In this document: one piece after another, positions 5,805 to 12,285 of the stretch
Layout: every line of letters begins with the position of its first letter
Position numbering within the stretch: position 1 is the stretch's first letter
DNA from: Syntrophomonadaceae bacterium
GTDB lineage: Bacteria > Bacillota > Dethiobacteria > SKNC01
Direction of reading: 5' to 3'
Length of the DNA: 12,285 nt
Assembly (NCBI GenBank): GCA_003555415.1
Contig: PWHX01000063.1
Coordinates: 1 to 12,285, forward strand
Made by a program: the position numbers and the translations under genes
The notes under the pieces: generated by a model
The model's input: the letters and a program-made list of their open reading frames with translations, nothing else
Told to the model about the DNA's origin: nothing
Databases searched by the model: none

Positions 5805-5891
5805 TGGTAATAATGGTTTTGAAGGTCATGTAAAGCATTGTACAGCAAGGATTATTCAGGTTTTTGATGGATATACTATAGGAGGAATTTA

Positions 5892-6893
5892 ATGATTAAA
5901 ATAGCTGTTGATGCCATGGGAGGAGATAGTGCCCCAGGGGAAATTGTGAAGGGTTCAGTAGATGCATTAAGAGAGCTTACTGGCCTGGAAATCATACTGG
6001 TTGGCAGGGAAAAAGAAATTCTCCATGAAATGGACCAGTTAAAAGATTTTCCGCATGACAGAATAAAAATAATAAATGCTGAAGAAGTTATTGATGCTGA
6101 TGAACAGCCTGGGCTGGCTATTAGAAATAAAAAGAAAGCTTCTATGAACGTTGCTATGAGGTTAGTTAAAGACGATCAAGCTCATGCTATGGTAACGGCA
6201 GGAAATACAGGCGCTTTTGTAGCGGGGGGGCTGTTTATAGTAGGACGTATAAAAGGAATCAGCAGACCGGCCCTGGCCCCGGTGATACCTACTTTAAATG
6301 AAGATAATTTTATGCTGCTGGATGTTGGTGCTTATGTTGACGCCCAGCCGGAAAATTTGCTGCACTACGGTATTATGGGTAGCGCGTATGTAGAAAAAAT
6401 TTTAGGCAAACAGTTTCCCAGGGTGAGTCTGTTAAATATTGGGACAGAGCAGGCTAAAGGAAATGAGGTTACCAAGAAAGCTTATCCTCTACTAAATAAG
6501 TCTGAATTAAATTTTACGGGAAATGTTGAAGCCAGAGATATTATGAATGGTGCGGCAGATGTAGTAATCTGTGATGGATTTGTAGGTAATATTATTTTAA
6601 AGTTTTTAGAAGGGGTAGCCGGAGGTATTTTTAGCACTCTTAAAAAAGAGGTTAATAAAAAAATTGTATCTAAAATTGGTGCTGTTTTACTATTACCTGT
6701 TCTGGAAAATCTAAAGATCAAAATGGATTATACAGAATACGGAGGAGCTCCTCTTTTAGGGGTAGACGGCATTTGTATTAAGAGTCATGGTTCTTCAGAC
6801 TCAAAAACTTTTAAGAACTCTATAATAAATCAAGCTTACCCGTTTTCAAAAGGAAAAGTTAATGAAAGAATATTGGAAGAAATTAAGAAATAG
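5892..6893 (+). CDS. plsX: Phosphate acyltransferase PlsX
   Basis: PlsX converts acyl-ACP and phosphate into acyl-phosphate, the donor used by PlsY for the first acylation of glycerol-3-phosphate. It links fatty acid synthesis to membrane lipids and acts at the inner face of the membrane. The 333-residue length is normal. Conserved blocks are IAVDAMGGDSAPGEIV (4-19), VTAGNTGAFVAGG (101-113), RVSLLNIGTEQAKGN (177-191), ICDGFVGNIILKFLEG (226-241) and YGGAPLLGVDG (283-293). The block usually reading LLDVGANVD is LLDVGAYVD here (142-150), with Tyr148 in place of a strongly conserved Asn. The ATG at 5892 follows GGAGG (5881-5885) at 6 bases. It is the first gene of the fab cluster; fabH starts 36 bases after its stop. 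Confidence 0.96.
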   Translation: MIKIAVDAMGGDSAPGEIVKGSVDALRELTGLEIILVGREKEILHEMDQLKDFPHDRIKIINAEEVIDADEQPGLAIRNKKKASMNVAMRLVKDDQAHAMVTAGNTGAFVAGGLFIVGRIKGISRPALAPVIPTLNEDNFMLLDVGAYVDAQPENLLHYGIMGSAYVEKILGKQFPRVSLLNIGTEQAKGNEVTKKAYPLLNKSELNFTGNVEARDIMNGAADVVICDGFVGNIILKFLEGVAGGIFSTLKKEVNKKIVSKIGAVLLLPVLENLKIKMDYTEYGGAPLLGVDGICIKSHGSSDSKTFKNSIINQAYPFSKGKVNERILEEIKK

Positions 6894-6929
6894 TCTTAAA
6901 TAGTCTTTATCTTTAATGAGGTGTTATGT

Positions 6930-7919
6930 TTGCAAGAACATATTTCTACAGGAATAATTGGAACAGGCTCTTTTTTACCTGACCGGGTTGTAACTAACTT
7001 TCATCTTGAAGAAACGGTAGATGCCAGCGATGATTGGATACGTCACCGGACAGGCATAGTACAAAGAAGAATAGCGGACATAAATACGGCAGCTTCAGAT
7101 TTAGCCATTCCGGCAGCTGAAAAAGCATTGAGATCAGCCGGGATAAAGGCTGATCAGATAGACTTAATAATAGTGGCTACTATTACTCCAGATATGTTTT
7201 TCCCTGCAACGGCATGCGTTGTGCAAAATAGTATCGGAGCTAAAAATGCTGCAGCTTTTGATATTTCAGCGGCTTGTACCGGGTTTGTTTACGGCATAAC
7301 AGTTGCTGATCAGTTTATTAAATCTAGAGCCTGCAAATATATTCTAGTTATTGGGGTAGAAGTTTTATCTAAAATATTAGATTGGTCAGATCGAAACACT
7401 TGTGTGCTTTTTGGGGACGGCGCTGGAGCGGCTGTTTTAGGCCCTGTAAGGAAGCAAAAAGGAATACTGCATTCAAAGCTTAGGTCTGATGGTTCTGGAG
7501 GAGAACTTCTTATGCTTCCGGGAGGAGGTTCGAGAATTCCACCCAGCAATTATTCCATAGAGAATAAACTCCATTACTTGAAAATGTCCGGAAGCGATAT
7601 CTTTAAATTTGCCACAAAAATAATTGAGGAGGCAACTTTGGAAGCTCTTGAACATTGTGATTTAAAAGTTGATAATATTGATTTATTAATCCCCCACCAG
7701 GCTAATTCACGTATAATTAATTCAGCAGCTAAAAGATTAAAGTTACCTCTGGAAAAAGTATGGATGAATATAAGTAAATATGGTAACATGTCTGCAGCCT
7801 CTATACCGGTGGCTCTTGATGAAGCTTTAGCTGAAAGAAAAATTAAAGATGATAGCTTGGTTTTATTAGTTGGCTTTGGAGGTGGCTTAACCTGGGGGGT
7901 TACCGTAATTCAATGGTAA
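6930..7919 (+). CDS. fabH: Beta-ketoacyl-ACP synthase III
   Basis: FabH condenses an acyl-CoA primer with malonyl-ACP to start each fatty acid chain, and its primer preference sets straight versus branched chains. The 329-residue thiolase-fold protein has the full Cys-His-Asn triad: Cys116 in DISAACTGFVYG, His256 in LLIPHQANSRI, and Asn286 in ISKYGNMSAAS. It ends with the typical GGGLTWG block. The frame opens at GTG 6921, but that codon is inside the Shine-Dalgarno sequence GAGGTG (6918-6923), so the TTG at 6930, 6 bases on, is the likely start. Primer preference cannot be read from the sequence with confidence. It lies between plsX and fabK and is probably cotranscribed. Confidence 0.96.
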   Translation: MQEHISTGIIGTGSFLPDRVVTNFHLEETVDASDDWIRHRTGIVQRRIADINTAASDLAIPAAEKALRSAGIKADQIDLIIVATITPDMFFPATACVVQNSIGAKNAAAFDISAACTGFVYGITVADQFIKSRACKYILVIGVEVLSKILDWSDRNTCVLFGDGAGAAVLGPVRKQKGILHSKLRSDGSGGELLMLPGGGSRIPPSNYSIENKLHYLKMSGSDIFKFATKIIEEATLEALEHCDLKVDNIDLLIPHQANSRIINSAAKRLKLPLEKVWMNISKYGNMSAASIPVALDEALAERKIKDDSLVLLVGFGGGLTWGVTVIQW

Positions 7920-7944
7920 CAATAAATGCTTAAAGGAGGTAAAT

Positions 7945-8910
7945 ATGCTCAAGAATAATTTGTGTCAGTTATTGAATATAAAATATCCCATTCTTCAGGG
8001 CGGAATGGCCTGGGTTGCTACTGGAGAATTAGCTGCAGCAGTTTCTAATGCAGGTGGTTTAGGAATAATTGGTGCTGGCCATGCTCCACCTCAAATTGTA
8101 GAGAAAGATATTAAAAAGGCAAAAAGCCTTACCAGCAAACCTTTTGGGGTTAATATAATGCTCCTTTCAACTTATGTTGAGGAGGTAATTGATCTGGTAT
8201 TATTAGAGGGTGTTCCGGTGGTTACTACAGGGGCGGGAAATCCAGGGAAATACATGGAGGATTTTAAAAAGAAAGGAATCAAGGTGATTCCGGTAATTGC
8301 TTCAGTAGCACTGGCCAAGAGACTGGTAAGACAGGGAGTAGATGCTGTTATTGCTGAAGGCATGGAGGGAGGAGGTCATATAGGGGAAATAACCAGTATG
8401 GTTTTAATCCCACAGGTTGTAGAAGCAGTTGATGTTCCGGTTATAGGTGCTGGAGGCATTGCTGACGGAAGAGGTTTAGTAGCAGCCTTGGCCCTGGGAG
8501 CGGAAGGTGTCCAGATGGGTACAAGGTTTATCTGTGCTCAGGAATGTCAAGCACACTCCAATTATAAACAGGCTGTTTTAAATGCAAAGGACAGAGATAC
8601 TACTGTTAGCGGGAGATCTACAGGTCACCCGGTAAGAGTAATTAAGAATAAATTGACACGTCATTTTGAAAAACTAGAAAAAGAAGGAGTGCCCAAAAAA
8701 GAACTGGAAGAGTTCGGTGTAGGCAAACTACAGTCTTCAGTAGTAGAAGGAGATATAAATATGGGCTCCATTATGGCTGGTCAGTCTGCGGGCATGGTTA
8801 ATAAAATTGAACCGGCCAAGGATATTATTGATCAGGTTATATCAGAAGCACAAAAAATAATGAGCAGCGTATTTAATGAAAATATGATTGTTTCTAAGGA
8901 GAAATCATAA
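7945..8910 (+). CDS. fabK: Enoyl-ACP reductase II (FabK), FMN-dependent
   Basis: FabK is a flavin enzyme that reduces trans-2-enoyl-ACP in the last step of each elongation cycle. It replaces FabI in streptococci and many Clostridia and is not inhibited by triclosan. The 321-residue TIM-barrel protein starts with LLNIKYPILQGGMAWVA (9-25) and contains AEGMEGGGHIG (137-147) with the catalytic-type His145. The phosphate-binding PVIGAGGIADGRGL follows at about 165-180, then QMGTRF. These are shared with nitronate monooxygenases, so the family alone is ambiguous, but the location between fabH and fabD makes FabK very likely. The ATG at 7945 has a perfect AAAGGAGGT (7932-7940). Its stop abuts the fabD start with no gap. 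Confidence 0.93.
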   Translation: MLKNNLCQLLNIKYPILQGGMAWVATGELAAAVSNAGGLGIIGAGHAPPQIVEKDIKKAKSLTSKPFGVNIMLLSTYVEEVIDLVLLEGVPVVTTGAGNPGKYMEDFKKKGIKVIPVIASVALAKRLVRQGVDAVIAEGMEGGGHIGEITSMVLIPQVVEAVDVPVIGAGGIADGRGLVAALALGAEGVQMGTRFICAQECQAHSNYKQAVLNAKDRDTTVSGRSTGHPVRVIKNKLTRHFEKLEKEGVPKKELEEFGVGKLQSSVVEGDINMGSIMAGQSAGMVNKIEPAKDIIDQVISEAQKIMSSVFNENMIVSKEKS

Positions 8911-9852
8911 ATGCAAAAAATTGTCTTTCTTTTTCCTGGGCAGGGTTCACAATATCCAGGAATGGGTAAGGAATTATATGATAATTATGCTGAAGCTAAA
9001 GAAGTTTTTAAAATTGCTGATGAGGCTTTGGGGTTTGATCTCACCTCCCTTGTATTTGAAGGATCTAAAGAAGATCTACAAAAAACTGAAATAACCCAGC
9101 CAGCAGTGTTGGTTACCAGTATGGCTATTTTTAATGTCTTAAAAAAATGTTATAAAATATATCCTGATGCTGTTGCCGGCTTAAGCTTGGGGGAATATTC
9201 AGCACTAACAGCTTCCGGAGCTTTGAAATTAAAGGATGCTGTAAGGCTGGTGCAGAAAAGGGCAAAATTCATGCAGGAAGCGGTACCTGAAGGAAGAGGA
9301 AGTATGGCAGCAATTTTAGGGTTGCCGGAAGAAAAAGTTCTACAGGTATGTAGTGAAGGAGAATCTTTTGGAATTGTTAGTCCGGCTAATTATAACTGCC
9401 CTGGGCAGGTGGTTATTTCTGGTGAAAGAGAAGCAGTGGAAAAAACTGTTGTTAGGGCTAAAGAAGAAGGAGCTAAAAGGGCAGTAGTTCTTCCCATGAG
9501 CGTTCCTTCCCATTGTAAGCTTCTCAAGTCGGCAGGAGAGAAGTTAGCTGAGACTATGGAAAGCCTACAGGTAGGAGAGTTAAAAATACCATTAGTGGCA
9601 AACGTAGATGCAAGATATTATAAAAATACTGAAGACATTAAGGACTTACTGGTTTCCCAGTTAAGCAATCCCGTTCTATGGCAGAGTTCTATGGAGTTGT
9701 TAATACGGGAAGGTTGTAGCGTTTTTGTTGAAGTTGGCCCTGGCAAGACACTTACAGGATTTTTGAAAAAAATTAACCGTACAGTTAACGGTTATTCCGT
9801 TGAAGATAAATCATCTTTGGAAAAGCTACTAAATGTTTTGGAGGTTTGTTGA
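8911..9852 (+). CDS. fabD: Malonyl-CoA:ACP transacylase
   Basis: FabD moves malonyl from CoA to the phosphopantetheine arm of AcpP, supplying the extender for FabH and FabF. The 313-residue protein has FPGQGSQYPGMG (8-19; Gln11 for the oxyanion hole), the nucleophile motif GLSLGEYSAL (90-99; Ser92), Arg117, which binds the malonyl carboxylate, and His201 in SVPSHCKLL. The length is typical. The ATG at 8911 immediately follows the fabK stop, with AAGGAG at 8896-8901, and fabG starts one base after its own stop, so this is a tightly coupled unit. Confidence 0.97.
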   Translation: MQKIVFLFPGQGSQYPGMGKELYDNYAEAKEVFKIADEALGFDLTSLVFEGSKEDLQKTEITQPAVLVTSMAIFNVLKKCYKIYPDAVAGLSLGEYSALTASGALKLKDAVRLVQKRAKFMQEAVPEGRGSMAAILGLPEEKVLQVCSEGESFGIVSPANYNCPGQVVISGEREAVEKTVVRAKEEGAKRAVVLPMSVPSHCKLLKSAGEKLAETMESLQVGELKIPLVANVDARYYKNTEDIKDLLVSQLSNPVLWQSSMELLIREGCSVFVEVGPGKTLTGFLKKINRTVNGYSVEDKSSLEKLLNVLEVC

Positions 9853-9853
9853 A

Positions 9854-10585
9854 ATGAGTAAAACAGCTATTGTTACAGGAGGATCTAGAGGTATTGGTAA
9901 GGCTACCGCCATAGCTTTGGCTAAAGAGGGCTGCGACATAGTAATTAATTATGCTAACCAAGAGTCTCAGGCCCTTGAGGTTGTGGAAGAAATCAAATCC
10001 TTGGGTAGAGAAGCTGATGCTGTAAAAGCAGATGTTTCAATTTTAGCTGAATCTGAAGAAATGGCAAACATTTGCCTTGAAAAATACGGTAAGGTTGATA
10101 TACTTATAAATAATGCCGGCATAACTCGTGATTCCTTGATTATGCGTATGAAAGAAGATGATTGGGATAAGGTAATTAATACTAATCTAAAGGGAACATT
10201 TAACTGTACAAAATCAGTTATCCGGCCTATGGTTAAGCAAAAAATGGGAAGAATAATAAATATTGCTTCTGTAATAGGGTTGTCCGGTAACCCAGGGCAG
10301 GCTAATTATGCAGCAGCTAAAGCTGGAGTTATAGGGTTTACTAAATCTATAGCCAAGGAAGTGGCATCCCGGGGGATAATGGTCAATGCTGTAGCGCCAG
10401 GGTATATTCAAACTGAAATGACAGACGTACTTTCTACAGAAGCCAGGGAAAAAATAATGTCTCACATTCCCCTTGAGAGACTGGGAAATCCCGGAGACAT
10501 TGCTGAAGCAGTGAAATTTTTAGCCTTGTATGCCAGCTATATTACAGGTCAGGTTATAGTAGTAGATGGTGGTATGGCCATGTAA
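9854..10585 (+). CDS. fabG: 3-oxoacyl-ACP reductase
   Basis: FabG uses NADPH to reduce beta-ketoacyl-ACP to the 3-hydroxy form. The 243-residue short-chain dehydrogenase has the cofactor motif TGGSRGIG (8-15), NNAG (87-90), and the catalytic set Asn111, Ser139 (INIASVIG), Tyr152 and Lys156 (YAAAK). It ends with the typical GQVIVVDGGMAM. The frame is open to an ATG at 9833 inside fabD, but GGAGG (9840-9844) correctly serves the ATG at 9854, one base after the fabD stop. It is followed by a 64-base gap with no terminator before acpP. Confidence 0.97.
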   Translation: MSKTAIVTGGSRGIGKATAIALAKEGCDIVINYANQESQALEVVEEIKSLGREADAVKADVSILAESEEMANICLEKYGKVDILINNAGITRDSLIMRMKEDDWDKVINTNLKGTFNCTKSVIRPMVKQKMGRIINIASVIGLSGNPGQANYAAAKAGVIGFTKSIAKEVASRGIMVNAVAPGYIQTEMTDVLSTEAREKIMSHIPLERLGNPGDIAEAVKFLALYASYITGQVIVVDGGMAM

Positions 10586-10649
10586 CAAAGTTATGTTAGT
10601 ATTTATTATTATAAAAGATCTTGGTTATAGATTAAAGGAGGTGAATTTA

Positions 10650-10877
10650 GTGGATATATTTGAAAAGATTAAGGGAATGGTTGTAGAGCAGCTAGGTGTT
10701 GAGGAAGAAGAAGTGAAAATGAGTGCAACTTTTAAGGATTTAAACGCTGATTCTTTGGATATAGTTGAGTTAGTAATGGCTATGGAAGAAGAGTTTGATT
10801 TAGAAATATCAGATGAGGAAGTAGAAAATATAAGATCGGTTGAAGATGTTGTAAAATATATTGAAGGAAAAGCATAA
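10650..10877 (+). CDS. acpP: Acyl carrier protein
   Basis: AcpP carries growing acyl chains on a 4'-phosphopantetheine arm attached to a serine. The 75-residue acidic protein has the attachment motif in LNADSLDIVE (31-40), with Ser35 modified; many relatives read LGADSLDxVE. The helix II acidic face EEEFDLEISDEEVENI, which docks partner enzymes, is intact. The frame extends upstream to 10566, but that part is not ACP-like. The GTG at 10650 has an excellent AAAGGAGGTG (10634-10643) at 7 bases, so it is the start. The position between fabG and fabF is classical. Confidence 0.97.
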   Translation: MDIFEKIKGMVVEQLGVEEEEVKMSATFKDLNADSLDIVELVMAMEEEFDLEISDEEVENIRSVEDVVKYIEGKA

Positions 10878-10944
10878 AATGTTTACATAAGTTTCATATA
10901 ACCATTCTGACAGGCTATCCATATTAGTGTAGGGAGGTGAGAAC

Positions 10945-12192
10945 TTGGAAAAGAGAGTAGTAGTTACAGGATTAGGTGTTATTACACCTATTGGTACAGG
11001 AAAAGAAAAATTTTGGGAAGCCATACAAGCTGGTAAGTCAGGAGCAGACAAGATAGATTACTTTGATGTATCGGATTATTCTACTCAGATTGCGGCACAG
11101 GTTAAGGACTTTGAAGCCGCAGATTATATTGATCGCAAGGAATTAAGGAGAATGGATCCCTTTGTCCAGTTTGCTGTAGGTTGTACCCAGCTGGCCTTAG
11201 AAGATTCGGAGTTAGAACTTGAGAAAATAGACTTAACGAAACTGGGGGTTTCTGTTGGATCAGGCATAGGCGGAATAGGTACTATGGAACAACAACATAC
11301 TACACTTTTAAAGAAAGGTCCCAGGCGAACAACTCCATTTTTGGTGCCCATGATGATAGCTAACATGGCTTCGGGATGTATTTCCATTGCTACTGGAGCT
11401 AAAGGTCCTAATTCTACCCTGGTAACAGCTTGTGCTACAGCCACCCACTCTATTGGAGATGCCTATAGGATTTTACAAAGAGGAGAAGCTGACGTTATGC
11501 TGGCTGGCGGTGCAGAAGCCGCTATAACTCCTCTTTCCCTGGCGGGATTTTGTGCAGCCAGGGCTCTATCTATCAGGAATAATGAGCCTCTTGAAGCCAG
11601 CAGACCCTTTGATAAGGAAAGAGATGGTTTTGTTATGGGAGAAGGGGCAGCAGTTTTAGTTTTAGAAAGTCTGGAGCATGCTCTTGCTAGAGGAGCTAAA
11701 ATCTATGCAGAAGTCCTGGGCTTTGGCATGTCTGCTGATGCTTATCATGTAACAGCACCTGATCCTGAAGGAGACGGAGCGACCAGGTGTATGGTTAATG
11801 CTATTTCCGATTCTGGGTTGGAAGTGGGAGATATAGACTATATAAATGCTCACGGAACTTCCACTCCTTTAAACGATAAACTTGAAACTATGGCTATTAA
11901 AAAGGTATTTGGTGAATATGCTTACAAAATACCTATTAGCTCCACCAAGTCAATGATTGGACATTTACTAGGAGCTGCTGGAGGAGCTGAGTTGGTGGCA
12001 ACTATATTGTCTATGCAAAACAATATAATTCCCCCGACAATTAATTATGAAAACCCCGATCCTGATTGTGACTTAGACTATGTTCCCAATATATCAAGGG
12101 AGGGGGAAGTTAGGGCTGCTCTATCCAATTCTTTTGGCTTTGGCGGCACAAATGCTGCTTTGGTGGTAAAGAAATACCAGGATGAAGAGTAA
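10945..12192 (+). CDS. fabF: Beta-ketoacyl-ACP synthase II
   Basis: FabF condenses malonyl-ACP with acyl-ACP to elongate chains. The 415-residue thiolase-fold protein has the Cys-His-His triad: Cys163 in VTACATATHSIGDA, His303 in NAHGTSTPLND, and His340 in STKSMIGHLLGAAGG, with the conserved Lys335. The C-terminal NSFGFGGTNAALV loop is intact. The start is TTG at 10945, just after AGGGAGGTGA (10931-10940), and the protein begins at the usual KRVVVTGLGVITPIG. The 67-base gap from acpP holds no clear terminator. The 3' end overlaps the probable rnc start by 11 bases. Confidence 0.97.
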   Translation: MEKRVVVTGLGVITPIGTGKEKFWEAIQAGKSGADKIDYFDVSDYSTQIAAQVKDFEAADYIDRKELRRMDPFVQFAVGCTQLALEDSELELEKIDLTKLGVSVGSGIGGIGTMEQQHTTLLKKGPRRTTPFLVPMMIANMASGCISIATGAKGPNSTLVTACATATHSIGDAYRILQRGEADVMLAGGAEAAITPLSLAGFCAARALSIRNNEPLEASRPFDKERDGFVMGEGAAVLVLESLEHALARGAKIYAEVLGFGMSADAYHVTAPDPEGDGATRCMVNAISDSGLEVGDIDYINAHGTSTPLNDKLETMAIKKVFGEYAYKIPISSTKSMIGHLLGAAGGAELVATILSMQNNIIPPTINYENPDPDCDLDYVPNISREGEVRAALSNSFGFGGTNAALVVKKYQDEE

Positions 12193-12285
12193 ACAAATTA
12201 TGTTTTATTTTGAAAAAAAGTTAAATCTAAATTTTATTAAAAAGGAATATTTAAGACAAGCCTTGACCCATTCCTCTTATGCTCA
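12182..12285 (+). CDS. rnc: Ribonuclease III, N-terminal part (cut by window end)
   Basis: Only about 34 codons are present, running off the window. The translation MKSKQIMFYFEKKLNLNF then continues to LRQALTHSSYA, the conserved ALTHxSYA block near the start of RNase III, which cleaves double-stranded RNA in rRNA processing. The ATG at 12182 overlaps the fabF end by 11 bases and puts ALTH at about residue 27, close to E. coli and Aquifex RNase III. The alternative ATG at 12200 has a weak GAAGAG upstream. acpP-fabF-rnc or acpP-rnc order is common in Firmicutes, which supports the call despite the short sequence. Confidence 0.85.
   Translation, partial: MKSKQIMFYFEKKLNLNFIKKEYLRQALTHSSYA

Noticed and set aside
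5829..5844. TGTAAAGCATTGTACA as a catabolite (cre) site.
   Set aside because: Lacks the central CG and the 3' part of the cre consensus; kept only as an imperfect symmetry in the findings.
5872..5877. Second TATACT as a possible -10 directly before plsX.
   Set aside because: No acceptable -35 at 16-18 bases, and it would start transcription inside the ribosome site.
8116..8130. Small hairpin AAGGC-AAAAA-GCCTT inside fabK with a T run on the minus strand.
   Set aside because: Only 5 bp of stem, explained by lysine/alanine codons, and no minus-strand gene to terminate.
8888..9094. Plus-strand 68-codon frame over the fabK-fabD junction.
   Set aside because: Out-of-frame reading of fabD; its lysine/leucine-rich product has no recognisable features.
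10586..10649. Possible promoter before acpP (TATAAA at 10610-10615).
   Set aside because: No convincing -35 at proper spacing; acpP is most simply read through from fabG.
10566..10649. N-terminal extension of AcpP by 28 codons.
   Set aside because: The extension overlaps fabG, is not ACP-like, and the strong ribosome site at 10634-10643 fixes the GTG at 10650.
1..12285. Mobile elements, CRISPR arrays, toxin-antitoxin or defence genes, tRNAs or riboswitches.
   Set aside because: None seen on either strand: no transposase or integrase motifs, no regular repeat-spacer pattern, and every long frame is a recognised core gene.

Overview
This window is an AT-rich piece of a bacterial chromosome from an endospore-forming Firmicute, most likely class Clostridia or a close relative. 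The evidence is an alpha/beta-type small acid-soluble spore protein (SASP) gene, a YlbJ-type sporulation membrane protein, strong AGGAGG ribosome sites, heavy use of TTG and GTG starts, and a FabK-type enoyl reductase inside a fab cluster. The genus cannot be read from the sequence. All recognised genes look intact except the last, which is cut by the window edge. I see no insertion sequences, phage genes, tRNA or rRNA genes, or CRISPR array.

Layout. (1) 1-607: the SASP gene with a possible sigma-G promoter, then two strong tandem hairpins and a purine-rich stretch leading to a possible 15-codon ORF. (2) 608-1680: rsmD and coaD, a tight two-gene unit behind a good extended -10 promoter. (3) 1677-2924, minus strand: ylbJ, convergent with coaD and overlapping it by 4 bp; a possible minus-strand terminator lies inside coaD. 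(4) 3024-4854: a patatin-like hydrolase (YlbK/RssA family) and a PDZ-Lon membrane protease (YlbL/SepM family), overlapping by 8 bp. (5) 4974-5707: yceD (DUF177) and rpmF behind a perfect TTGACA/TATAAT promoter and closed by a clear intrinsic terminator. rpmF starts with TTG and is short enough to be missed by simple ORF calling. (6) 5892 to the end: plsX-fabH-fabK-fabD-fabG-acpP-fabF-rnc, all on the plus strand with short gaps or overlaps.

How the genes work together. Segment 6 holds most of type II fatty acid synthesis. FabD loads malonyl onto AcpP, FabH makes the first condensation, FabG reduces the ketoacyl-ACP, FabK reduces the enoyl-ACP, FabF elongates, and PlsX passes acyl chains to phospholipid synthesis as acyl-phosphate. 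The dehydratase (FabZ), acetyl-CoA carboxylase and any FapR/FabT-type regulator are not in the window. Upstream, CoaD makes the coenzyme A precursor that also supplies the 4'-phosphopantetheine of AcpP. RsmD, YceD, L32 and RNase III belong to ribosome and rRNA biogenesis. The order rsmD-coaD-ylbJ-ylbK-ylbL-yceD-rpmF followed by plsX-fab-acpP-rnc is a familiar core neighbourhood in Firmicutes, so this is mostly an ordinary housekeeping region. I found no convincing undescribed multi-gene system. The spots most worth a second look are the post-SASP region (351-514), the plsX control region (5708-5891), the coaD/ylbJ convergent junction, and an unusual residue in PlsX.
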